Source: Calditrichota bacterium | GTDB taxonomy: Bacteria; Electryoneota; Electryoneia; Electryoneales; Electryoneaceae | Assembly (NCBI GenBank): GCA_018263585.1 | Contig: JAANWZ010000093.1 | Coordinates: 1 to 34,188 of the forward strand | Direction of reading: 5' to 3' | DNA length: 34,188 nt | Part shown: positions 15,655 through 23,438 of the stretch, piece after piece | Numbering within the stretch: the first letter of the stretch is position 1 | Layout: every line of letters starts with the position of its first letter | Notes under the pieces: model-generated | The model's database searches: none | What the model was told of the DNA's origin: nothing | Seen by the model: the letters and a program-made list of their open reading frames with translations, nothing else | Position numbers and translations under genes: made by a program

Positions 15655-17783
15655 GAAGCCGCCTCCGGGTTGAATTCAGCGTCGTACACCGGAATCCGAA
15701 TCGTGAACGTCGTCCCCGAGTCGTTTCTCCGGTCCTCGCCGGCGGTTCGAGTTTCGAACTCTATTTCCCCGCCCCATTTCCTCACCAGCCCGTAGCAGAG
15801 CGAAAGCCCGAGCCCGGTCCCCTCGCCGAATTCCTTCGTCGTGAAGAACGGGTCGAACACGCGCGGGCGGATCTCTTCAGGGATGCCGCGGCCGTTGTCC
15901 TTCACGCAGAGCTGGACCCAGCCGTCGCCCGCGCGGTTCGCGACGATCTGCACCACTCCCCGCTTGTGATCGATCGCGGCGGCGGCGTTGTTCACGAGGT
16001 TGAGCAGCACCTGCTGAATCTCGCGCGAGTCGCCGTTCACCGGCGGCAGGTTGTCGTCGATTTCGACCTCGAGCTCGGTCTTCTTCACAAGGTGCGTCTT
16101 GCGCACGAATTCGGCGAGCCGGTGCACGCTCTCCGCGAGGTCGGCGTGTTTGCGCACGGCGTGTTCGGACCGGGAGAACCCGAGCAGGTCGTTGACAATC
16201 GTCTGCGCCTGGTTCGCGTTTGCCTCGATCTTCTCCAGGTCCCGGTAGATGTCGCTGTCCGGCTCGAACCGCTCCTTCAGCAGGTCGGTGAACCCGAGGA
16301 TGATCGCGAGCGGGTTGCTGATCTCGTGCGCGACTCCGGAGGCGAGCAGGCCGATCGAGGCCAGTTTTTCCGCGTTGTACATTTTCTGGTCGAACTCGTG
16401 CTTTTCCGTAACATCCTTGACGACGGCGGTGTGGCCCTCGAACTGGCCGTCCTCGCTGCGGAAGGGAGTGCGCGAGATGTCCACGGTGATTCTGCGGCCG
16501 TCCTTCGTCACGCGCTGCGTGATGAAGTTGCGCACGTACCCGTGTTGCCGCACGAGCTCATCGAGCCGCGCGATCTCCTCGTCGGGATCGATGTCCGGCG
16601 GGATCAACCTGCGGAACGTCTGCCCGAGCATCTCCTCGGGCGTGTAGCCGAAGATGAGCTGCGCGCCCCGGTTCCACATCTGGATGTGATTCTCGTTGTC
16701 GAACACGATGATCGCATCGACGCTGTTCGTGAGGATGCTCGCAATGATCTGGTCCTGTTCGCCGACGAGCAGTTTGAGCCGGCGCGATGTGCGTTGCTGG
16801 TAGCCGGCGACGAGCATCCCCGCGAGCAGCATGATCAGCAGCAGGCCGCCGAGTGTGAAAAACTCGCGGCGGTAGATCGTGTCCACGTCCGCGAGCAGTC
16901 CCTCCGCAGAGGTGACGAGCGCGAGCCGGCCGAGCGGGTGATCGACGAATTGTTCGCCGGACACTGTCGCGTACGATACGAACATCAGCCGGTTGCCGCG
17001 CTCGCCCGGCGCCGCGAGCTCCGCTTCCACGAACCCGCGCGGTTCCGCCGCGAGCCGACTCGCGAGCGGCTCGTTCACATCCTGGAGAAACCGCGCCCCG
17101 GCGAACGGTCCCGTTCCCGCCGACTCCGCGCCCGGCACCGACTTCAGGGAACCGTCCCGCTCGACCAGGTACATGTTCCCGCCGCCCGTTTCGATCTCCC
17201 CGAACATCGCCGCGAGCAGGGCGTGCACGCTTACGCGCGCGTAGAAACGGACTCCCGGTTTGCCCGCGCCGCGCTCCCCGGCGCCGAGCAACAGGTACGT
17301 TTCGCTCGCGCCGGTCGTATCGGTGACTTCGACGAGCAGGCCAATATCCTTCGGCGCGTGCACCGCCGCGTTCTCCGGCGGGTTCGGCAACCCGACTTCA
17401 TAGACGAGAAACGGCGGCGCGCTCGCGTCGAGCCGACCGATCTGCGTCACCCCGAGCCGTCGCGTCCGTTCGACCGCGATCCGCATCGTTCTCTCCAGCT
17501 CCGAACGGCCGGCCGCCCGCGAGTGGCGCTCGAGGCCGGCGACCTCGGCCTGGATCACGTTCAGCGACCAGCGAATCCGGTCGGCGGCCTGATCGACGAT
17601 CCGCAGCTGTTGCCGGCTGAAGTCATCCTTGAGCCGGTTGCGCACCACGCGCGCGTTGTTGTACACGCTCACCGCCGACGCGAGAAACACGAGCGCGAAC
17701 AGGCCCGCGGTCACCGGCAGCAGAAGCGGCGACTGGATCCAGCGCACCCACAGCCTGCTCAGTCTGGCACGCAGCGACCTCAT
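15651..17783 (-). CDS. Membrane sensor histidine kinase with PAS domain
   Basis: A 710-aa kinase. One helix near 21-40, a large extracytoplasmic sensor region (about 41-308) and a second helix (about 309-327) are followed by a PAS domain (about 345-460, IIVFDNENHIQMWNRGAQ). The HisKA domain follows with the phospho-acceptor His486 in SGVAHEISNPLAI, then HATPase_c with LNLVNNAAAAI (N box), DNGRGI (G1), DPFFTTK (F box) and GTGLGLSL (G2). All catalytic boxes are intact. Its start overlaps the stop of the PEP-synthase-like gene by 4 bp (ATGA), and its end overlaps the receiver gene. It should phosphorylate that receiver in response to an external ligand, possibly the anion carried by the SLC13 protein; the ligand is unknown. 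Confidence 0.95.
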   Translation of the reverse strand: MRSLRARLSRLWVRWIQSPLLLPVTAGLFALVFLASAVSVYNNARVVRNRLKDDFSRQQLRIVDQAADRIRWSLNVIQAEVAGLERHSRAAGRSELERTMRIAVERTRRLGVTQIGRLDASAPPFLVYEVGLPNPPENAAVHAPKDIGLLVEVTDTTGASETYLLLGAGERGAGKPGVRFYARVSVHALLAAMFGEIETGGGNMYLVERDGSLKSVPGAESAGTGPFAGARFLQDVNEPLASRLAAEPRGFVEAELAAPGERGNRLMFVSYATVSGEQFVDHPLGRLALVTSAEGLLADVDTIYRREFFTLGGLLLIMLLAGMLVAGYQQRTSRRLKLLVGEQDQIIASILTNSVDAIIVFDNENHIQMWNRGAQLIFGYTPEEMLGQTFRRLIPPDIDPDEEIARLDELVRQHGYVRNFITQRVTKDGRRITVDISRTPFRSEDGQFEGHTAVVKDVTEKHEFDQKMYNAEKLASIGLLASGVAHEISNPLAIILGFTDLLKERFEPDSDIYRDLEKIEANANQAQTIVNDLLGFSRSEHAVRKHADLAESVHRLAEFVRKTHLVKKTELEVEIDDNLPPVNGDSREIQQVLLNLVNNAAAAIDHKRGVVQIVANRAGDGWVQLCVKDNGRGIPEEIRPRVFDPFFTTKEFGEGTGLGLSLCYGLVRKWGGEIEFETRTAGEDRRNDSGTTFTIRIPVYDAEFNPEAAS

Positions 17784-20371
17784 AGCGGAAACACCTTCGA
17801 ACGGTCGAGCTCGAGCTTGCGCGCGAAGTCTTCGATGTACCAGCGCGTGATCCGGTCGTTCGAGAGCGCCATGTCGAGCTGCTTCGTGAGCATCACGAGT
17901 CTGCCGACGCGGTTGATGTTCAGCTCCGCCGGCTCGCGCTCCATTCCGGTCGCGCGGCAGTCGATGTAGTCGGATTTCACCGTGTGTTCGAACCCCATCC
18001 GGTCGAGCAGTTCTTCCAGCAGTCCGATTCTTCTCCGCCTCCGTTTGTCAGCGGCGCCGCCACCCTTGTAATGTACGCGGATCAGGTTGCGCGCGGCATC
18101 GTCCGAAAGCACCGCTTCCACGCTCGTGAAATGATACCCGAGGTACAGGTTCGCGAGCATGTACTCGCGGCGGACGACGGCAAAGCTGCTCTCCGTGAAC
18201 TGCGCCTCGCCCGGCAGCCCCTGGTCGCTGCGTCGATCCACCCGCAGCCGCGCCGGTTCCGGGTAGGCGAACGGCCACTTCTCCGCGAGCAAACCGTCCC
18301 AGAACGCGCGCATCGGGGCCGAGGGAATCGATTGATCGTCGTACGGTTTCGTGCGCGCGTGCCCCGTCTCCTCGTCGAGGTTCAGGATCATCACGGGAAA
18401 CGGGAGCGCGGTCTTCAGCCGCACGCCGAGATCCTGCCTCCGCCCGAGCGACCGGGCGTACGCGAACACCTCCTCGATTCCCCGCTGGTGCGCGAAACGC
18501 GTGATGTCGTGCAGTGTGCGGCACCGCTCCGGCCGGAACTCGGGGTCGCGCGGATTCACCAGGTGCAGCGGTGAAATGAGCGCGAGCAGCCGGCGCAACA
18601 GATCGAAGATCGCCGTGTCCTGGAACAGGTCATACTCCGGCCGCCGCGCCTGCATGAGCTCCGTGTTGCAGCCGGCGTACACCCGCGTCCCCGACGCGTC
18701 CACGGTGACCTCTGTCCCCGCCGGCAACCGCTTTCGCGCCTGCACGAGACCAACGATCGTCGGCAGCCTCCGCTCGCGCACGAGCGTCGCCATGTGGCTC
18801 GCGCTGCTGCCGACCTCGGTGACAACCGCCGCCGCGCGATCCAGCACCTGCGCCAGCGCCGGGAACGGGTTCGCGGCGACAACCACGCTGCCGTGCCGCA
18901 CCGGCGCGAGATCCGCCTCGCCGGATACGTGCGCGACCTCCCCGCATCCCGCCCCCGGGCAGATCGTCGTGCCCCCCTCCGCCAGCAGCTCATGATCGCT
19001 CATGTCCGGCAGTTCGAACGACGGCTGCGCGCAGATCGTCCGCAGCGGCCGCGTCTGCAACATGTAGATCGCTCCCGTCCCGTCGATTGCCCATTCGACG
19101 TCCTGCGGGTGTTCGTAGTGATCCTCGATCCGGGTCGCGATCCGCGCCAGTTCAACCAGTTGCCGGTCGTCGAGACACGGCCGCCCGCGCAGCTCTTCCG
19201 GGACGGGCATTTCCCGCGTTCCGTTGCCCGCGTCCAGCTTCAGTTGCACCCCCTTCTCGTGCACCGCGCGTTCGAGGATCTCATTGCTGTCACGGGAGAT
19301 TCGGTACACGTCCGGCGTGAGCACACCGCCGACGAGATACGGCCCGAGCCCGTAGATCGCATGCACCTGGATCACGGCGTCTTCCGGGTCGAGCGGATCG
19401 CGCGTGTAGATGACGCCGCTCACGGCCGCGTCCACCATCCGCGTGCAGCCCACGCTCATCGACAGGTTCGCCTCTTCCAGCGAGTGGCTGAGGAAGTAGT
19501 AGATCGCGCGGGGACTGTACTTGCTCGCGAGGATCTGCCGGTAGCGATCGAGAATCTCACCGGGAGGGACGTTGAGGAAGCTGGAATACTGGCCGGCGAA
19601 GCTGAACAGCGTGTCCTCGCCGACGGCACTCGAACGGAGCGCGACAGGCTCCGGCCCCGCATCCCCCGTGAGCTCGCCGTACGCTTCACGAACCGCGTCC
19701 GCGAGATCCTCCGGGATCGGCGCCGTCAGGATCCGCTCGCGCAGCGTCGCGCTCGCCCGCTCGAGATCCTCCTGGTCGCGGATGTCCAGCTCGGTGAGCG
19801 TCTCGTGGATGCGGTCGGCGAGACGGTTTTCCGCCAACACGTGCTGGAACGCGTGCGTCGTAATCGCGAACCCGTCGGGGATATTCAGCCCGAGCGCGCG
19901 CAGTTCCCCGAGTTGCGCGTTCTTGCCGCCGACGCTCGCGCTGTGCACACGGCCGATCCGTGCAAACTCTAGCACGAACGGCCCCGGGAGCACATCTCGG
20001 CCGCCGGGAAGCAGCCCGTCGATCTGGTTCCAGATCGCTTGTGCGCGCGCGCGCAACGTCTCGTACGGCTCGCCCCCGAGATCGATGATCCGCTCGATGA
20101 TGTCGCCGATCCCGTCCCGCAACGTCTCGATCGACCTGCGCACGTACACGATGTCAAAGAGAAAGTCGCCCTGCGCTTTCTCCTCCATGTCGCCGATCAC
20201 CGAGAGCACGCGGTTGTTGCTCTCGACCAGCGCGCGGAAACCGTCGAACCGCCGGCGCAGATTCTCGAGATCAACCGCCGCCTCGGAACCGGCCGTCTCA
20301 CCGCCCGCGCCGTTCCCGGCGCCGCCCTCCCCGCGCGCACCCTGCCTGCGCTTCCGCAGCCAGCCCATCAT
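17780..20371 (-). CDS. PEP synthase/PPDK-like phosphotransferase with atypical C-terminus
   Basis: An 863-aa protein counted from MMGWLRK at 20371 (or 20368); GGGGGG lies just before. The track start at 20455 has no site. After a low-complexity and helical N-terminus (1-130) comes a PPDK_N ATP-grasp domain (about 145-440: GGKNAQLGELRALG, VALRSSAVGEDT, FAGQYSSFLNV, QDVEWAID, LQTRP). The swivelling phosphohistidine domain follows, with TEVGSSASHMATLVRERRLPT and the His near 526. The last 290 residues are not the PEP/pyruvate-binding TIM barrel of true PEP synthase; I recognise no family there. It is therefore likely to phosphorylate its own His from ATP and pass the phosphate to an unknown acceptor. 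First gene of an operon with ATGA coupling to the kinase gene. Rifampicin phosphotransferase-like activity is an alternative, less likely from context. Confidence 0.85.
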   Translation of the reverse strand: MMGWLRKRRQGARGEGGAGNGAGGETAGSEAAVDLENLRRRFDGFRALVESNNRVLSVIGDMEEKAQGDFLFDIVYVRRSIETLRDGIGDIIERIIDLGGEPYETLRARAQAIWNQIDGLLPGGRDVLPGPFVLEFARIGRVHSASVGGKNAQLGELRALGLNIPDGFAITTHAFQHVLAENRLADRIHETLTELDIRDQEDLERASATLRERILTAPIPEDLADAVREAYGELTGDAGPEPVALRSSAVGEDTLFSFAGQYSSFLNVPPGEILDRYRQILASKYSPRAIYYFLSHSLEEANLSMSVGCTRMVDAAVSGVIYTRDPLDPEDAVIQVHAIYGLGPYLVGGVLTPDVYRISRDSNEILERAVHEKGVQLKLDAGNGTREMPVPEELRGRPCLDDRQLVELARIATRIEDHYEHPQDVEWAIDGTGAIYMLQTRPLRTICAQPSFELPDMSDHELLAEGGTTICPGAGCGEVAHVSGEADLAPVRHGSVVVAANPFPALAQVLDRAAAVVTEVGSSASHMATLVRERRLPTIVGLVQARKRLPAGTEVTVDASGTRVYAGCNTELMQARRPEYDLFQDTAIFDLLRRLLALISPLHLVNPRDPEFRPERCRTLHDITRFAHQRGIEEVFAYARSLGRRQDLGVRLKTALPFPVMILNLDEETGHARTKPYDDQSIPSAPMRAFWDGLLAEKWPFAYPEPARLRVDRRSDQGLPGEAQFTESSFAVVRREYMLANLYLGYHFTSVEAVLSDDAARNLIRVHYKGGGAADKRRRRRIGLLEELLDRMGFEHTVKSDYIDCRATGMEREPAELNINRVGRLVMLTKQLDMALSNDRITRWYIEDFARKLELDRSKVFPL

Positions 20372-20514
20372 CCCCCCATCAGCAGATGAACCTCGGAAGC
20401 GTTCACTCGTTGACCCGCTTGTGAAGAAAGTACCGCGTTGCGCGCGCAGGAGCAAAACGGCTCTCGTCCGCCCGCGCTCCTGACTGTCGTCCCGGATCCC
20501 TCAGCCCGGCTGCT

Positions 20515-20520
20515 TACATT
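20515..20520 (+). promoter_or_regulatory. Candidate -10 box of the DUF4301 gene (TACATT)
   Basis: TACATT followed by CGCCGG, 50 bp upstream of the ATG. It fits the TAYATT-n-CCGG pattern also seen before arsR, the deoxynucleoside kinase gene, the receiver gene and ssrA. I see no good -35 box. Confidence 0.4.
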
Positions 20521-20569
20521 CGCCGGTGAACAAGCTGAATCGCCGGTATCCCGGCGGGGAGGAGTGTTC

Positions 20570-22132
20570 ATGGAACCTGATCTCAGCGCCGAAGATCGGA
20601 GACAACTCCGCGAACGCGGCATCGAGGAGAGCACACTTCGCGCTCAACTTGACCAGATTCGACGCGGGACGGTGCGCACGGAACTGGTGCGCGCCTGTAC
20701 CGCCGGGGATGGCATCCGACAGCTCACACGAAATCAGCGCGAATCCGCCCGCGAGGCGCACCGGAAAGCGGCGGCCCGGGGGAGATTCATCAAGTTCGTG
20801 CCCGCCTCCGGCGCCGCGAGCAGGATGTTCAAACCGCTGCTCACTGTGCTCCGAACCGTCGATCACGAGACCGGTATCGACGAACTCCGGCGCAGTGCGG
20901 GCAGCGGGGATGAGGATGCGCGGTTCGCGGTCACGTTCCTCGAAAACGTGCGCCGGTTTCCGTTTGCCCCCGCACTCGCGGAACTGCTCGCGCGCAGAGG
21001 GACAACGCTTGACGCGGAGCCGGATGCGGGCCGGGTGCGGAACGTGCTTGCGGCCGTGCTCGAGCCCGACGGGCTCGCCTTCGCGTCGCTCCCAAAAGGG
21101 CTGATACCGTTTCATCGTGCCGGGGACGATGTCCGCACGCCCGTGACCGAACACATGTTTGAAGCAAGCGATTATGTGCGTGGTGCGGACGGTCGGGCCC
21201 CCCTCCACTTCACCGTCTCGCCGCAGCATCGAGCCCGGTTCGACGACCGGGTGCGCCGGGACGCGCGCCGATTTCCGCACACCGAGTTCGCCGTCTCGTT
21301 CTCGGAGCAGGCCGCGTCCACGGACACGATTGCGGCGGATCTGGACAATCGGCCGCTCCGGGATCGGGATGGCCGGCTCGTGTTCCGGCCCGGGGGGCAC
21401 GGCGCCCTGCTCCCGAACCTGAACGCGCTCGACGCCGATTTCGTGTACATCAAGAACGTGGACAACGTCGTCCCGCCCGATCGCGCCGAGCTCACGCTCG
21501 TGACGATGCGCGAACTGGCCGGGGTTCTCGCCCAACTCGTTGAGCGTCGTAACGAGGCGCTGGAGGAATTGGCGTCTCCGCCGGCGGATGCGTTCTTAAT
21601 AGAAAGATGGAAGAAATGGGTCTCTGAAACACTGGAGCTGGAGGTCAACCTCCCGCAACCGGGCGGTGCAGAGACGAGGAGGCAGGCACTCTTCGACGAG
21701 CTGAACCGCCCGGTCAGGGTCTGTGGAATGGTGCGAAACGTCGGTCAGCCCGGCGGCGGGCCGTTCTGGGTCAGGCGTTCCAGCGGTCGCATCGACCGGC
21801 AGATCGTGGAAATGTCGCAGATCGAGCTCGGGGACCCGGGCCAGGCGGAAATAGTCGCGGGCGCGACTCATTTCAACCCTGTCGAGATCGTCTGCGCACT
21901 GCGCGATCACCGCGGGAAGCCGTACGATCTCCGGCGGTACGTCGATCCGGAAACCGCGTTCATCGCGCGCAAATCAAAGGACGGCCGGGAGTTGAAGGCG
22001 CTGGAGTTGCCGGGCCTTTGGAACGGGTCGATGGCCGACTGGCTCACCGTGTTCGTGGAAGTCCCGGAGCAGACGTTCAACCCGGTGAAGACGGTGAATG
22101 ACCTGCTCGGCGAGGCGCACCGGCCGTTATGA
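20570..22132 (+). CDS. DUF4301 family protein, nucleotidyltransferase-like
   Basis: A 520-aa protein of the DUF4301 family, best known from Bacteroidetes. Recognisable segments are KFVPASGAASRMFK (about 75-88), KGLIPFHR, TPVTEHMFEASDYV, FRPGGHGALLPNLN, DFVYIKNVDNVVP, GQPGGGPFWV and the C-terminal FNPVKTVNDLL. The ASGAASRM loop near the N-terminus and the later IKNVDNV segment recall the glycine-rich nucleotide loop and metal-binding Asp of sugar-phosphate nucleotidyltransferases of the UTP-glucose-1-P uridylyltransferase type, but no activity is established for the family. The ATG at 20570 has GGGGAGGAG seven bases upstream; the track start 44 codons earlier lies in the divergent promoter region. 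Divergent from the phosphotransferase operon. No signal peptide. Confidence 0.88.
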   Translation: MEPDLSAEDRRQLRERGIEESTLRAQLDQIRRGTVRTELVRACTAGDGIRQLTRNQRESAREAHRKAAARGRFIKFVPASGAASRMFKPLLTVLRTVDHETGIDELRRSAGSGDEDARFAVTFLENVRRFPFAPALAELLARRGTTLDAEPDAGRVRNVLAAVLEPDGLAFASLPKGLIPFHRAGDDVRTPVTEHMFEASDYVRGADGRAPLHFTVSPQHRARFDDRVRRDARRFPHTEFAVSFSEQAASTDTIAADLDNRPLRDRDGRLVFRPGGHGALLPNLNALDADFVYIKNVDNVVPPDRAELTLVTMRELAGVLAQLVERRNEALEELASPPADAFLIERWKKWVSETLELEVNLPQPGGAETRRQALFDELNRPVRVCGMVRNVGQPGGGPFWVRRSSGRIDRQIVEMSQIELGDPGQAEIVAGATHFNPVEIVCALRDHRGKPYDLRRYVDPETAFIARKSKDGRELKALELPGLWNGSMADWLTVFVEVPEQTFNPVKTVNDLLGEAHRPL

Positions 22133-22619
22133 GCGTTGACGCCGGGTGATTGTGGTTGCGACTGCTGAGCGCGCGGGCGAGCCGAGTGAGGTTCGTAGCC
22201 CGGGCTCGCCGAACCCGTCGGTCGGCGTGTGGGGTTGGACGCGCGCGGCTGGCGTAAGACTGTTCTGAAGGTCAGTAGTAGCCCGGGTTCGCCGAACCCG
22301 GGACTGAAGGTCAGTTCGTAGTAGTAGTCCCGGGTTCGGGTGAGGCTATTGTGAAAAGTGAGTTTAGAAATAAGCAGCCCACTAAAACCGGATGTTCAAA
22401 TAAAACAGATCTCCGGAAAAAGCGGAGCTGCCCAACAGGATAAGAGTTTGATTACGCTGGTCATAGCATTATCTCGGAATCGCCCGAGTACCCCGCGGCC
22501 GCATCAGCCACCTGCTGCGGTGCGGGCCCGGCTTACACTCACGAGCGCGCGGCAGTGAGAGAGCATGGCGCGGGAAATGAAAAGCGGAGGGAGACGGTCC
22601 GCGGGAACGGCTGCGCCGG
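22133..22619. other. Intergenic region between convergent DUF4301 and tatA genes
   Basis: No gene is supported. From 22192 to 22335 there are repeated CCCGGG-type palindromes and two CTGAAGGTCAGT direct repeats. From about 22340 to 22480 the sequence is markedly less GC-rich than its surroundings, with no coding signal; the 66-aa ORF at 22358 lacks a ribosome binding site and a family. Confidence 0.6.
22192..22335. repeat. Cluster of CCCGGG/GAACCCGGG palindromic repeats
   Basis: TAGCCCGGGCTCGCCGAACCCG (shown only in part elsewhere) occurs near 22197, a perfect CCCGGGTTC-GCC-GAACCCGGG hairpin at 22282-22302, and a further half-site at 22329. The last two are each linked to CTGAAGGTCAGT. A related GCCCGGGGCTTCAGCCTCGG hairpin follows the deoxynucleoside kinase gene at 31904. 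Confidence 0.7.
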
Positions 22620-22829
22620 CTACTTCTTCTCAGTTTCCTCCGACCCGCCTTCGTCGGCGATCGACTTCTTCTCGCCGTCGTCGTCCCGGACACCCTTCTT
22701 GAATTCCTTGATTCCGGTGCCGATCCCTTTCATCATCTCGGGGATCTTGCGACCGCCGAACAGGATGAGCAGGGCGATCACGACGAGCACCAGTTCCCAG
22801 TGACCGGGGATGTAGAGGGGGATGATCAT
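22620..22829 (-). CDS. tatA: Twin-arginine translocase subunit TatA/TatE
   Basis: A 69-aa protein with the TatA plan: a short N-terminus, one transmembrane helix (HWELVLVVIALLILFGG), the hinge FGGRKIPE, an amphipathic helix (MMKGIGTGIKEFKKGV) and a charged tail. TatA oligomers form the pore for folded proteins carrying RR signal peptides. The FGGRKIPE hinge with Phe-Gly is diagnostic. It lies 59 bp downstream of a receiver gene on the same strand; no tatB or tatC is in the window, so the rest of the system must be encoded elsewhere. Confidence 0.95.
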   Translation of the reverse strand: MIIPLYIPGHWELVLVVIALLILFGGRKIPEMMKGIGTGIKEFKKGVRDDDGEKKSIADEGGSEETEKK

Positions 22830-22888
22830 CAGGCGCTCCCGGGCGCGAATGCGTTCGCTGTCTGATTCGGATTCCGCCGCCGCACGGC

Positions 22889-23284
22889 CTACGAGGAAAT
22901 CAACGAGATCAACTTCACCATCACAGTCGTTTCAAGGTACTCAAGATCGATCGGCTTGGTCACAAAGTCGGCCGCCCCGAGAGCCAGCGCTTCCCGGCCG
23001 ATGTTCACCTCGTGCACGGCCGTGACCATGATCACGCCCACGCTCTCGTCCACGTCTCGAATGCGCCGCAACGTTTCCAGGCCGTCCATTTCAGGCATGC
23101 GCACGTCGAGCAGGATCACATGCGGGTTGAACGGGCGCAGCGCGTCGAGCGCGTCCCGGCCGCTCGTGGCCATCTTCGTCTCGTACCCCTTGAGCTCGAA
23201 AAAAGTCGCGAGGAAATCGCAGATGTCGGGTTCATCATCGACGATCAGGATTCGCCCGCGGGAATGCGTCGGTTCCTGAGTCAT
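22889..23284 (-). CDS. Receiver-only response regulator
   Basis: A 131-aa CheY-like receiver. D16/D17 form the acidic pocket, Asp60 in VILLDVRMPEMDG is the phospho-acceptor, Thr is in IMVTAVHE and Lys in FVTKPIDLEYL. No output domain follows. I start at MTQEPTHSRG (23284); the track frame reaches further upstream into the promoter region. No kinase is adjacent, so it is an orphan regulator that could serve a hybrid or distant kinase. The promoter-like TATATT at 23331-23336 lies about 47 bp upstream. Confidence 0.92.
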   Translation of the reverse strand: MTQEPTHSRGRILIVDDEPDICDFLATFFELKGYETKMATSGRDALDALRPFNPHVILLDVRMPEMDGLETLRRIRDVDESVGVIMVTAVHEVNIGREALALGAADFVTKPIDLEYLETTVMVKLISLISS

Positions 23285-23330
23285 CGGCAATTCCGAAGTT
23301 TCGATTCGCCCAGCGGTCAATTCGACCGGC

Positions 23331-23360
23331 AATATAGGTCGGCGGAACTCAACCGTGCAA
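23331..23360 (-). promoter_or_regulatory. Candidate promoter of the orphan receiver gene
   Basis: Read on the minus strand: TTGCAC (23360-23355), an 18-bp spacer, TATATT (23336-23331), then GCCGG. The position just upstream of the 23284 start and the match to the TAYATT-n-CCGG pattern support it. Confidence 0.5.
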
Positions 23361-23438
23361 TCGGGTTCCGCGGCAATCCGGATCACGTGTGCGTCAGGAA
23401 ACGCCGCTCGCACGGCGGAGTTTCTTGTTGCCCTCGTC

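Noticed and set aside
15966-17969. 667-aa plus ORF opposite the histidine kinase
   Set aside because: Antisense shadow; the kinase motifs on the minus strand are decisive.
22358-22558. 66-aa plus ORF in the AT-richer island
   Set aside because: No ribosome binding site, no recognisable family and a composition change halfway through.
22620-23284. Tat operon including the orphan receiver
   Set aside because: Only tatA is present; the receiver is adjacent on the same strand, but there is no evidence of a functional link.
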